Shown here one piece after another: positions 32,429 through 42,147 of a DNA stretch of 64,000 bases (within the stretch, counting starts at the first letter, position 1; every line of letters starts with the position of its first letter). The notes beneath the pieces were generated by a model that saw only the letters and a program-made list of their open reading frames with translations, had not been told where the DNA came from and did no database searches. A program made the position numbers and the translations under genes. Origin of the DNA: Pseudomonas sp. R84 (lineage in GTDB: Bacteria; Pseudomonadota; Gammaproteobacteria; Pseudomonadales; Pseudomonadaceae). The stretch is from contig NZ_CP019426.1 in the NCBI RefSeq assembly GCF_009834515.1, positions 5,029,001 through 5,093,000 on the forward strand. The letters run 5' to 3'.

Positions 32429-32478
32429 ATTATATCGATTAAATGCGGCCTGTGCAGCCGTAAGACTGCACAGGCCGC
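32429..32478 (-). promoter_or_regulatory. Possible fmdB-aspS promoter beside a 13-bp hairpin
   Basis: On the minus strand a perfect -10 box TATAAT occupies 32434-32429. Just upstream is GCGGCCTGTGCAG/CTGCACAGGCCGC (32445-32457 and 32466-32478), a perfect 13-bp inverted repeat with an 8-base loop. The hairpin may end the upstream transcript. It also covers the -35 position, where the match is poor, so it could be an operator. Confidence 0.45.
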
Positions 32479-32500
32479 GACCTCGTTTGCAACCGCCGCT

Positions 32501-32839
32501 TCAGCGCGATTCGGCAGGTGTAGCTTGCTTGACGCCGTTCATGACACACACCACCCGCACCAGCGCGCTGAAATTTCTCACCCCGCCGTGACGCAAATGC
32601 ACTTCACGGTCGACATGGGACAACAGCGAGCTGATCGAACAGCAGTTGTCTGCGGCCATATCGCCGAGGATGTCCCAGTAGACCCGCTCCAGCCGCAGGC
32701 AGGTCGCATAACCGTTCAGACGCACGGATCGTGACGATGGCTGAACCAGTGCCATGTCGAATTCGTTGACGAACGGATCGACTTTCAATTCATGTGGCAA
32801 GCCGACAATCCTGTCGCCTCGCCTGTCTCCCTCTACCAT
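32501..32839 (-). CDS. Ribbon-helix-helix domain protein
   Basis: This 112-residue protein has a C-terminal region (LRLERVYWDILGDMAADNCCSISSL and on) that fits the RHH_4 family of ribbon-helix-helix DNA-binding domains. The ATG at 32839 is chosen because AAGGAG lies about ten bases upstream. No toxin partner gene adjoins it, so a transcription-factor role is more likely than an antitoxin. The target is unknown. Confidence 0.72.
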   Translation of the reverse strand: MVEGDRRGDRIVGLPHELKVDPFVNEFDMALVQPSSRSVRLNGYATCLRLERVYWDILGDMAADNCCSISSLLSHVDREVHLRHGGVRNFSALVRVVCVMNGVKQATPAESR

Positions 32840-33024
32840 ATCGGTGACACTCCTTTGCCATCTCTGCTTGTTTGAAAAGTCACATCCTGTGGCTTTCATA
32901 AAAGCGCAGACACAAAGTTATAGCCAGACGACTTATTGACCATCTCCGTAGGATAAGCCAACGATACAGGTAAGATTCCGGACAGCGCGCAGTCCTTCGA
33001 ATGCTGGCCTGCGCGTCCGCAGGA

Positions 33025-33495
33025 TTATGCTTCCAGCAACGCGCGCAGCATCCACGCAGTTTTCTCGTGAACCTGCATGCGCTGGGTCAACAGGTCTGCT
33101 GTCGGCTCATCGCTGACCTTGTCGAGCAACGGGAAGATGCCACGCGCCGTGCGGGTCACGGCTTCCTGGCCATCGACCAGTTGCTTGATCATGTCTTCGG
33201 CACTCGGCACGCCCACCTCTTCCTTGATAGAAGAAAGGCGTGCGTAGGTGGCGTAGGCGCCTGGCGCCGGAAAGCCCAAGGCGCGAATACGCTCGGCAAT
33301 CAAATCAACAGCTAGCGCGAGTTCGTTGTATTGCTCTTCGAACATCAAGTGCAGCGTCCGAAACATCGGACCGGTGACGTTCCAGTGGAAGTTGTGGGTT
33401 TTCAGATACAGCACGTAGGTGTCCGACAGCAGACGCGATAAGCCTTCGACGATGGACTTGCGGTCTTCTTCACTGATACCGATATCGATTGCCAT
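33025..33495 (-). CDS. dps: Dps-family ferritin-like protein
   Basis: This 156-residue protein belongs to the Dps family of DNA-protecting mini-ferritins. It has the ferroxidase pattern [12 protein letters not shown] followed by [23 protein letters not shown]. Dps dodecamers oxidise and store iron and protect DNA from peroxide. A TAGGGGGTAA purine stretch precedes the start. Its place between aspS and a cold-shock gene corresponds to P. aeruginosa PA0962. Confidence 0.9.
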   Translation of the reverse strand: MAIDIGISEEDRKSIVEGLSRLLSDTYVLYLKTHNFHWNVTGPMFRTLHLMFEEQYNELALAVDLIAERIRALGFPAPGAYATYARLSSIKEEVGVPSAEDMIKQLVDGQEAVTRTARGIFPLLDKVSDEPTADLLTQRMQVHEKTAWMLRALLEA

Positions 33496-33807
33496 GTTTA
33501 CCCCCTAACGGCGATTGAATTCATCCAACAGGTGCAGACCCACTCTAGCAAGGCTGTCGATACCCCGCAGCCCCGATCAGGTGCACACACTGCGACAAAT
33601 CGACCGAGGCGATGCCGCTGGCCGGGCTGATTTGAGTAGCCGCAGGCTTTGCTGTTAAATAGGCAGTGTGTCGCCATGCCCCATTTTTCGGGGCGTTGCG
33701 CATAGGCTGATGCCGTGAACGTGTCCACCGCCTCTTATTTTGTTCCGAAGCGAACCGTGCGCCTTCAGCTCTTCCTTGTGAGCCGTCATAAACGTGAGCC
33801 AATCAAA
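33496..33807. other. Divergent gap between dps and the membrane cold-shock gene
   Basis: I see no gene or repeat family in these 312 bases. They must hold the dps promoter (reading left) and the promoter of the cold-shock-domain gene (reading right), but I could not assign -35 and -10 elements with confidence. Confidence 0.5.
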
Positions 33808-34410
33808 ATGTTGAAAATCGTCCACCTGCTAATGGGCGCAGCGGCATTGCTGCTGTCGTTCATACCCAGCTTGAAATCCGAAGCCGTTCCCTACCTGCAA
33901 CAACCCGATGCACTTTACCTGGCCTTTTTCGGCCTGCTGAACCTGGTGATTGCCCCAGTGATTCCTTTTTGGAACAAAGGCCCTCGTCAGCATCTGCAAA
34001 ACCTGGTCAGCGCTCTTCTGGTACTGACCGTTGTCCTGCAAACCCTGACCCTGATCGCCCCGATGCCCGTCATCGCCGGTCAGCCAGCCGTGCTGTTCAC
34101 CTTGGTGATTGCACTGGTTGCGGTGGTCCTGCACCTGGCCGTCAGCTTCTATCGTTCTTCACCGGCTGCCGCTCCGACCAGCTATGACATGACCAATCGT
34201 GATACCGGTACCGTCAAGTGGTTCAACACCTCCAAAGGCTTCGGTTTTATCTCCCGGGATTCCGGCGATGATATTTTCGTGCATTTTCGCGCGATCCGTG
34301 GCGAAGGTCACCGCGTCCTGGTCGAAGGCCAGCGTGTGGAGTTCTCGGTAATGAACCGGGACAAGGGCCTGCAAGCCGAGGACGTGATCGCCGCTCTGCC
34401 GCGACGCTGA
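33808..34410 (+). CDS. Membrane protein with C-terminal cold-shock domain
   Basis: This 200-residue protein has four likely transmembrane helices (about 2-18, 34-52, 62-85 and 92-113), a short linker, and a cold-shock domain (about 132-197) with intact KGFGFI and DIFVHF RNA-binding motifs. It is therefore a membrane-tethered RNA- or DNA-binding protein. The P. aeruginosa counterpart at this locus is PA0961. The ATG at 33808 is the first codon that begins a helix; its ribosome site is weak. A strong terminator follows. Confidence 0.87.
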   Translation: MLKIVHLLMGAAALLLSFIPSLKSEAVPYLQQPDALYLAFFGLLNLVIAPVIPFWNKGPRQHLQNLVSALLVLTVVLQTLTLIAPMPVIAGQPAVLFTLVIALVAVVLHLAVSFYRSSPAAAPTSYDMTNRDTGTVKWFNTSKGFGFISRDSGDDIFVHFRAIRGEGHRVLVEGQRVEFSVMNRDKGLQAEDVIAALPRR

Positions 34411-34421
34411 TCCAAGGCATT

Positions 34422-34459
34422 AAAAAACCGCGAGCAGCGTGCTGTTCGCGGTTTTTTTA
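34422..34459. terminator. Bidirectional terminator between csd gene and slyX
   Basis: ACCGCGAGCAGC and GCTGTTCGCGGT form a 12-bp stem with one wobble and a 2-base turn, flanked by A6 on the left and T7 on the right, so it can serve both converging genes. Confidence 0.92.
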
Positions 34460-34481
34460 CGCCTGATGAAAAGTATCTGAA

Positions 34482-34688
34482 TCAGTAGTGCGGTGGTGGC
34501 GCCTCATCCTCGAAGGACTCGAACTGGCCGACCATCTCTTCCTGGCGCTTGAGCAGGGCCGCCATCTGCAATTGCAGGCGCTCGACCACGCGCTGCTGAG
34601 CCACCAGCACGTCGTTCAACGCCTGAATGGTGTCATCCTGAAACGCCAGTCGGCTTTCCAGATCGGTAACGCGATCTTCCAGGCTCAT
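34482..34688 (-). CDS. slyX: SlyX-family protein
   Basis: This 68-residue coiled-coil protein starts [22 protein letters not shown] and ends with proline-rich PPPHY, as in the SlyX family. Its function is not established. It lies three bases after the HIT gene stop, so the two form an operon, as PA0959-PA0960 do in P. aeruginosa. Confidence 0.92.
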   Translation of the reverse strand: MSLEDRVTDLESRLAFQDDTIQALNDVLVAQQRVVERLQLQMAALLKRQEEMVGQFESFEDEAPPPHY

Positions 34689-34691
34689 GAC

Positions 34692-35117
34692 TCAGCCCTC
34701 CACAAAGGTGAAATGCTCGGTCAGGACCAGACGCAACCGTTCGCGAATGGCGGCGACCTGCTCGGCACTGTATGGCTTGGCCGGGTGTTTGCCCCAGACC
34801 GGCGCGGGCCAGGCTGCATCATCGCGTTTGCGCACAATCACATGCATGTGCAATTGAGCGACAACGTTGCCCAGCGTTGCAACGTTCAGCTTGTCGGCGT
34901 CAAACAAATCCTTGAGCAGCTCAGCCAGCGCGGTGGTTTCCTGCCACAACTGCTGTTGATCGGCGACATCCAACTGAAACAACTCACTGATATCGTCGCG
35001 ACGAGGCACCAGGATGAACCAAGGGTAATTGGCGTCATTGGACAGCAGCAGTCGGCAGAGAGGGAAATCACCGATGGTCAGCGTGTCCTGTTGAAGTCGT
35101 GAATCTAAAGCAAACAC
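34692..35117 (-). CDS. HIT-domain protein
   Basis: This 141-residue histidine-triad protein probably hydrolyses or transfers nucleotidyl groups. The HIT motif reads QLHMHVIVR, with Gln in place of the first His, as in many bacterial members. The GTG at 35117 (VFALDSRLQQDTL) is preferred because GGGAG lies eight bases upstream and the product then matches family length. The open frame continues 142 codons upstream without similarity to anything I recognise. Confidence 0.82.
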   Translation of the reverse strand: MFALDSRLQQDTLTIGDFPLCRLLLSNDANYPWFILVPRRDDISELFQLDVADQQQLWQETTALAELLKDLFDADKLNVATLGNVVAQLHMHVIVRKRDDAAWPAPVWGKHPAKPYSAEQVAAIRERLRLVLTEHFTFVEG

Positions 35118-35529
35118 TGCGCGCACTCCCGGCTGATCTTCATTATTCAGCTTAGCGGCGATCCATACGGACAGCGCACCAAGCGACAGGACGGCAGCAT
35201 ACCTGCGAATGCGCCAGCCTTCACGACGACGGTGTACTGCGCCGCTCTGCCAACGCCCCGACATGTGACATTTGCGAGCACAACGCACCAGCATGAAACC
35301 AGCATCGACGCTCAACCCGAAAAAATGACCGAAAACCGCAGAGACGCTCAGTGTCATCGCCCGCGCACGCTGTATGAATTCAGAACAGCTGTAAATTTTT
35401 TTGCACCAAAACCGCACAGTGCGTCTACGCTCACTGCGTCGGGCATCCGCCAAATACTCACTGAGGGGTGAACCGGTAACGTTTTTGGTTGTCACGCGCG
35501 CTTTTCGGCGTGGCAACACCAAAGGAGAA

Positions 35530-35787
35530 ATGGCGTCAAGCATTGAAAAAATCAGGCTTGAAGCCCCGTTTTCACAAGGTTTTCACAAGCACAGGCGGGT
35601 GTTCAGAAAAATAACCGCAACCAAATTGCGGTTTGTGCACGCTTGTTGCATTCGTACTCATATGGACTATAAGCGCACCACTGGAAGTGGATGCCTTAAG
35701 CCCCATAAGAACAGTGGCAGGGTTGCCCGATGGAGATTCAAGTGTTTTGCCAGGGACTCTTTTTTACCGATGCAAAAAGGCCCATAA
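35530..35787 (+). CDS. Doubtful 85-codon open frame with good ribosome site
   Basis: The frame begins ATGGCGTCAAGC eight bases after AAAGGAG and encodes a basic 85-residue product rich in Arg, Lys and His. I recognise no domain, and composition is unlike the neighbouring proteins. It may be a short peptide gene, a leader peptide upstream of oprD, or chance. Confidence 0.2.
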   Translation: MASSIEKIRLEAPFSQGFHKHRRVFRKITATKLRFVHACCIRTHMDYKRTTGSGCLKPHKNSGRVARWRFKCFARDSFLPMQKGP

Positions 35788-35830
35788 ACAGCGAGAAAGT
35801 TGTCAGTCCGGCTGCGTCGGTACTGTGAAT

Positions 35831-35859
35831 TTGCGACATCCACCACGCCATTTGCGACA
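35831..35859 (-). promoter_or_regulatory. ArgR-like direct repeats upstream of oprD
   Basis: On the minus strand TGTCGC occurs twice (35859-35854 and 35838-35833) exactly 21 bases apart, each followed by AAAT. The Pseudomonas ArgR half-site is TGTCGC-N8-AA-N5, also with a 21-base period; the distal AA is only partly matched (TG and AG). Arginine induction of oprD through ArgR is known in P. aeruginosa. Confidence 0.6.
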
Positions 35860-35906
35860 ACGTCGTAAAGATGCTGAAAGGTTGGATCAGCAAGTATCGC
35901 CAACAT

Positions 35907-35935
35907 TGTCGGCGTGATATAAGTTTGCGCCGACA
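35907..35935 (+). promoter_or_regulatory. oprD extended -10 element inside an inverted repeat
   Basis: TGATATAAG gives a TGn-extended -10 box (TATAAG, 35918-35923). It lies between the arms TGTCGGCG (35907-35914) and CGCCGACA (35928-35935), a perfect 8-bp inverted repeat that could be an operator. Transcription would start near 35930, about 80 bases before the oprD ATG. Confidence 0.45.
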
Positions 35936-36011
35936 CAAAAAGAAAGAGCCGCCCAGATAATAAAACAGGTGGGACGGCAGTACTCTTCTAAAACCAAAGG
36001 AGCAAATCACG

Positions 36012-37376
36012 ATGCGCGTGATGAAGTGGAGCATGATCGCACTGGCAGTTGCTGCAGCCGCCAGTACTCAAGTGGCTACGGCCGCCCCGTTTGTAAGTGA
36101 CCAGGCTGAAGCCAAAGGTTTTGTTGAAGACGCGAAACTCACCGAGACGTTGAAGAACTACTACTTCAACCGCGACAACAAGAACGGCGGCCGCGACCAG
36201 AAAGACTGGACCCAGGGTTTCCTTGGTAACTTCACCTCCGGTTATACCCAAGGTACCGTTGGTGTAGGTATTGATGCTTACGGCTATCTGGCCTTGAAAC
36301 TGGATGGTGGTGACGGTACTTCCGGTACTGGCAACATGAGCCGTAGCGATACCCTCAAGGCCAACGGCTATGCACACGACGTCAACGACAGTCAAGGCAA
36401 GGCTGGCGCTTCCATCAAGTTCCGCGTTTCCAAAACCGAGCTGAAATTCGGTGACATGCAGCCAAGCACTTCTCCAGTGTTCGCTGTTGGCGGTTCCCGC
36501 ATCCTTCCGCAAACTGCCACTGGTTTCCAGTTGCAGAGCAGCGAAATCAAAGACCTTGACCTTGAAGCCGGTCACTTCTACTCGTCTTCCAGTCAGGACA
36601 AGAACGCCCGTGACGGCGGTCTGTACTCCAACTATTCGGGTGTAGAAGCCAACAAGATCGACTACTTCGGCGGCAAGTACGGCATCACCGACAACCTGAG
36701 CGCTTCGCTCTACGGTGCCAAGCTGGAAGATATCTGGAACCAGTACTACGCGAACGTGAACCTGACCACCCCGTTCGGCGGTGACACTTCGCTGAACACT
36801 GACTTCAACATCTACCGCACTACCGACACCGGTGACAAACAGGCAGGTGACATCAGCAACACGACCTTCTCCCTGGCAACTGCACTGTCGTTCCTGAAGG
36901 CTCATACCTTCACTCTGGCCTTCCAGAAGGTCAACGGCGATACCCCGTTCGACTACATCGGCGTGGGTAAAAACAACCGTGGTGGCGACTCGATCTTCCT
37001 CGCCAACTCCATCCAGTACTCTGACTTCAACGGTCCAGGCGAGAAATCCGTGCAAGCCCGTTACGACCTGAAAATGGCCGAGTACGGCGTTCCAGGCCTG
37101 AGCTTTATGGTTCGTTACGTTAAAGGTTGGGATATCGACGGTACCGGTCTGTCTGCAAACAGCCAATACCGCACCAGCACTGGCGCTCCGCTGTACGGTG
37201 AAGACGGCGAACACCACGAAACCAACTTCGAAGCCAAGTATGTTGTTCAGTCTGGCCCGGCTAAAGACCTGTCCTTCCGCATTCGTCAAGCCTGGCACGT
37301 TGCCAACGCTGACCAAGGCGAAGGCGATGTCAAAGAGTTCCGTCTGATCACCGAATACCCACTGAACATCTTGTAA
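36012..37376 (+). CDS. oprD: OprD-family outer-membrane porin
   Basis: This 454-residue protein has a signal peptide (1 to about 24, ending ATAAP) and an 18-strand beta-barrel porin fold, ending in EFRLITEYPLNIL with the hydrophobic C terminus needed for barrel assembly. In P. aeruginosa OprD takes up basic amino acids and lets in carbapenems. Its place next to the HIT/slyX genes matches PA0958. ACCAAAGGAGC provides the ribosome site. The precise substrate of this copy is inferred. Confidence 0.9.
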   Translation: MRVMKWSMIALAVAAAASTQVATAAPFVSDQAEAKGFVEDAKLTETLKNYYFNRDNKNGGRDQKDWTQGFLGNFTSGYTQGTVGVGIDAYGYLALKLDGGDGTSGTGNMSRSDTLKANGYAHDVNDSQGKAGASIKFRVSKTELKFGDMQPSTSPVFAVGGSRILPQTATGFQLQSSEIKDLDLEAGHFYSSSSQDKNARDGGLYSNYSGVEANKIDYFGGKYGITDNLSASLYGAKLEDIWNQYYANVNLTTPFGGDTSLNTDFNIYRTTDTGDKQAGDISNTTFSLATALSFLKAHTFTLAFQKVNGDTPFDYIGVGKNNRGGDSIFLANSIQYSDFNGPGEKSVQARYDLKMAEYGVPGLSFMVRYVKGWDIDGTGLSANSQYRTSTGAPLYGEDGEHHETNFEAKYVVQSGPAKDLSFRIRQAWHVANADQGEGDVKEFRLITEYPLNIL

Positions 37377-37401
37377 TCGTCAGTGGTTAGTTTGGAAGCA
37401 T

Positions 37402-37435
37402 AAAAAAAGGCCCATCTTGCGATGGGCCTTTTTTA
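37402..37435. terminator. Bidirectional terminator between oprD and mscS
   Basis: AAAGGCCCATC-TTGC-GATGGGCCTTT is a perfect stem with a 4-base loop, flanked by A and T runs, 25 bases after oprD. Confidence 0.93.
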
Positions 37436-37494
37436 TTGCCTGTCACTTGCAATAGTTGCCTGACCGATAAGTCAGGCAATTAATTAGCAACCTA

Positions 37495-38337
37495 TCATTG
37501 TGTTGCCGATTCCTGCACCACGCGAATCACGCGCTGCGGAAAAGGAATATCAATGCCGGCAGTCTTTAAACGGTCACGCGACTGTTCGTTAAACATGAAC
37601 ATCACGTCCCAGTAGTCTGCAGTTTTAACCCACACACGCAAGGAAACAGTGATCGAACTGTCGCCCAAGGTCGAAATCACTGCCTGCGGGGCAGGATCCT
37701 GCAACACGCGCTCATCCTTGGCCAGATCCAGCAGCACCTGACGGGCCTTCTGCAGATCGGCTTCGTAATCAACGCCGACATCAAATACGACTTTGCGAGT
37801 CGGCTGACGGTTGGTGTTAGTAATGATGCCGTTCGACAGGTTGCCGTTTGGCACGATGATGGTCTTGTTGTCACCGGTACGCAGCACGGTGTGGAAAATC
37901 TGGATGCTGTCGACCGTACCCGACACGCCTTGCGCTTCAATCCAGTCACCGATACGGAACGGACGGAACAGCAGAATCAGTACGCCACCAGCGAAGTTCG
38001 CCAGGCTGCCCTGCAAGGCCAGACCGATCGCCAGACCGGCAGCACCGATCGCAGCAACGAACGAGGTGGTTTCCACACCGATCATCGAAGCGACGCTGAC
38101 AATCAGCAAGACCTTGAGAATGATGTTCGCCAGGCTGCTGATAAAACCTTGCAGCGCCAGATCGGCATTGCGCAGGGCCAGAAGGCCACCGAGTTTCTGC
38201 GTGACCTTGTTGATCAGCCACCAGCCGATCGCCAGGGTAATGACCGCCAGCAGCACACGACTGCCGTATTCCATGATCATCGGGATCCACGCCTGGGATG
38301 CCTTGACCAGGTTGTCCACCTCAGCATTCAAATCCAT
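37495..38337 (-). CDS. mscS: Small-conductance mechanosensitive channel MscS
   Basis: This 280-residue inner-membrane channel protects cells from osmotic downshock. It has three transmembrane helices; the pore helix is AAIGAAGLAIGLALQGSLANFAGG (about residues 92-115), followed by the cytoplasmic MscS beta domain beginning RPFRIGDWIE. Length and layout match E. coli MscS (286). It stands as a single gene. Confidence 0.94.
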   Translation of the reverse strand: MDLNAEVDNLVKASQAWIPMIMEYGSRVLLAVITLAIGWWLINKVTQKLGGLLALRNADLALQGFISSLANIILKVLLIVSVASMIGVETTSFVAAIGAAGLAIGLALQGSLANFAGGVLILLFRPFRIGDWIEAQGVSGTVDSIQIFHTVLRTGDNKTIIVPNGNLSNGIITNTNRQPTRKVVFDVGVDYEADLQKARQVLLDLAKDERVLQDPAPQAVISTLGDSSITVSLRVWVKTADYWDVMFMFNEQSRDRLKTAGIDIPFPQRVIRVVQESATQ

Positions 38338-38413
38338 GTTCTATCTCCTGATTTCCGGCCATTCGGCACGCGAAAAATAAGCGGCAGAAAACCGCCGGGT
38401 GTACACAAAACAA

Positions 38414-38502
38414 TGTGGGAGCGAGCCTGCTCGCGAAGACGGTGTGTCAGTCAACTCACTATTGAATGACATACAGCCTTCGCGAGCAGGCTCGCTCCCA
38501 CA
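38414..38502. repeat. Paired REP element between mscS and yajQ
   Basis: TGTGGGAGCGAGCCTGCTCG and its inverse face each other around a spacer of about 40 bases. The sequence is nearly identical to the pair between arcB and arcC. Confidence 0.87.
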
Positions 38503-38518
38503 GATCATCTGACCGAGC

Positions 38519-40062
<1,544 letters not shown>

Positions 40063-40107
40063 GCAGCGGCTACGCTGGCCACTTGTTCCTTTGCTGCGAA
40101 AAACCTG

Positions 40108-42144
40108 ATGCCATTGCGCCAGCGCCTCGAAAACCTGCCGGTCGGCCAGAAACTGCTGGCCGCCCTGCTGGTACTGTTGACCACGGTCCTGCTGGTCGCC
40201 AACCTGACCTTTATCAGCGCCGCCTATTACATCTCTCAGGAAAGCATGGCACCGCAGGCCTTGCAGACCATCGGCCGGCTGATTGCCAACCCGAGTCTGG
40301 TCAGTGAAGCCCTGCAATCCCCGCAAAGCGCCGAGCGCCTGCTCAAAGAACTCGACAGCTATTCGCCGCTGCGCGCCGCTGCCCTGTATGACGGCAAGGG
40401 CGAACGGCTGGCGCAAGTCCAGCGCGGCGACAAACTCAGCCTGCCGGAACGCTATCGACACATCGAAGCGTGGCAACTGACCGAGTTTCGCAGTAACCAG
40501 TTGATCACCCTGCCCCGCCCCGGCACTGCGCCGGGCCATCTGTTGCTGGTGGCCAGCAGCGAACTGCCGATGGCCTTCTACACCGGCACCCTGACCGCCA
40601 GCCTTGGCATTCTGATTTTCAGCGTGTTGTTGTGGCTGGTGATTGCCCGGCAGATCAAACGCCTGATCACCCGACCGATTCACCAGCTCGAAGAGTTGTC
40701 GCGTCAGGTCACCCGCGAAGAGAACTATGCCCTGCGCGCTTCACGCGGCAATCATGACGAAATCGGCAGCCTCGCCGAAGCGTTCAACACCATGCTGTCG
40801 CGCATCGAAGCCCGCGAGCAGCAACTCAAGCGTGCCCGCGATGACTCGCAAGCCGCCTACGATCAGGCCCAAGGGCTGGCCGAGGAAACCCGCCACACCA
40901 ACCGCAAGCTGGAGCTGGAAGTCCAGGTACGCAGCAAGATCGAAAAGAAGCTCACCGGTTTCCAGAATTACCTCAACAGCATCATCGACTCGATGCCCTC
41001 GGCACTGATCGCCCTCGACGAGCAGCTCTACGTCACCCAGTGGAACCAGGAAGCCAGTGCCCTCTCCGGCACACGACTGGACGAGGCACTGAACCAGCCA
41101 ATTTTCCTTGCCTTCGAACCGCTCAAGCCGTTTCTGCCGCAGCTCAAACAGACGGTCGAGCAGCACACCGTGGCGAAAATCGAGCGGGTAACCTGGTTCA
41201 AGGACGACGAGCCCAAGCATTACGCGTTGACGTTCTATCCATTGATGGGCGGTGCCGGGCGTGGCGTGGTGATCCGCATCGATGACATCACCCAGCGTCT
41301 GTCGCTGGAAGAAATGATGGTGCAGTCGGAAAAAATGCTCTCCGTCGGTGGTCTCGCCGCCGGCATGGCCCACGAGATCAACAACCCTCTGGGCGCAATC
41401 CTGCACAACGTGCAGAACATCCGGCGGCGCCTGTCCGCCGATCTGCCAAAAAACCTCGAAACCGCCGAGCAACTGGACATCGAGCTGGACACCGTGAACC
41501 GCTACCTGCAGGGCCGCGAAGTGCCGCAATTGCTCGATGGCATTCAACAGGCCGGCGCTCGCGCGGCGAAAATCGTCACGCACATGCTCAGCTTCAGCCG
41601 TCGCAGTACCCGGCAGATGGCGCCATGCGATCTGCCGGCGCTGATCGATCAAGCCGTGGAAATTGCCGGCAACGACTTCGATCTGGCCATCGGTTTCGAC
41701 TTCAAGGGCCAGGCGATCATCCGCCAGTTCGACCCGGCGCTCGGCCCGGTGCCGGGCACTGCCAACGAACTGGAACAGGTGCTGCTCAATCTGCTGAAAA
41801 ACGCCGCGCAGGCGATTCACCAGCGCGAAGACGACAGTGAGCCGGGGCGGATCATCCTGCGCACCAAACTCAATCCGCCGTGGGCCGAGATTCAGGTTGA
41901 AGACAATGGCATCGGCATGAGCGAGAACGTGCGCAAACGCACCTTCGAGCCGTTCTTCACCACCAAGGAAATCGGTCAGGGCACCGGGCTTGGCTTATCG
42001 GTGTCGTATTTCATTATTACCAACAATCACAAAGGGCAGATGGAGGTGCAGTCAGCACCGGGCCAAGGCACCTGTTTCACCTTGCGCCTGCCGCTGACGC
42101 AACCGCTGCCCATCGCTGCCGAAACCAATCAATTATCGAGGTAA
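40108..42144 (+). CDS. Sensor histidine kinase with HAMP and PAS domains
   Basis: This 678-residue kinase has an N-terminal transmembrane helix (about 14-36), a periplasmic region, a second helix (about 158-180), a HAMP domain, a coiled coil, a PAS domain (about 290-410), a HisKA domain with His422 in MAHEINNP, and an ATPase domain with N, G1 and G2 boxes. It corresponds to P. aeruginosa PA4398, which has been linked to motility. No response regulator gene adjoins it here. It starts 45 bases after panE. Confidence 0.88.
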   Translation: MPLRQRLENLPVGQKLLAALLVLLTTVLLVANLTFISAAYYISQESMAPQALQTIGRLIANPSLVSEALQSPQSAERLLKELDSYSPLRAAALYDGKGERLAQVQRGDKLSLPERYRHIEAWQLTEFRSNQLITLPRPGTAPGHLLLVASSELPMAFYTGTLTASLGILIFSVLLWLVIARQIKRLITRPIHQLEELSRQVTREENYALRASRGNHDEIGSLAEAFNTMLSRIEAREQQLKRARDDSQAAYDQAQGLAEETRHTNRKLELEVQVRSKIEKKLTGFQNYLNSIIDSMPSALIALDEQLYVTQWNQEASALSGTRLDEALNQPIFLAFEPLKPFLPQLKQTVEQHTVAKIERVTWFKDDEPKHYALTFYPLMGGAGRGVVIRIDDITQRLSLEEMMVQSEKMLSVGGLAAGMAHEINNPLGAILHNVQNIRRRLSADLPKNLETAEQLDIELDTVNRYLQGREVPQLLDGIQQAGARAAKIVTHMLSFSRRSTRQMAPCDLPALIDQAVEIAGNDFDLAIGFDFKGQAIIRQFDPALGPVPGTANELEQVLLNLLKNAAQAIHQREDDSEPGRIILRTKLNPPWAEIQVEDNGIGMSENVRKRTFEPFFTTKEIGQGTGLGLSVSYFIITNNHKGQMEVQSAPGQGTCFTLRLPLTQPLPIAAETNQLSR

Positions 42145-42147
42145 CCC

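Larger units (their letters stand above)
35118..36011. other. 894-base gap before oprD
   Basis: I see no confident gene in this long gap. It contains a GTTGTCACGC/GCGTGGCAAC hairpin (about 35498-35517) directly before AAAGGAGAA and an ATG at 35530 that opens an 85-codon frame of unknown meaning. It also holds an AACCGCAA/TTGCGGTT stem (35613-35633) followed on the minus strand by ATTTTT, a TTGCAT-16-TATAAG promoter-like pair (35646-35673), and the ArgR-like repeats and -10 box of oprD. A small RNA or a long leader is possible. Confidence 0.5.

Noticed and set aside
32501..32839. Ribbon-helix-helix gene as an antitoxin
   Set aside because: There is no adjacent small toxin-like gene. The neighbours are fmdB and dps, each with its own identity.
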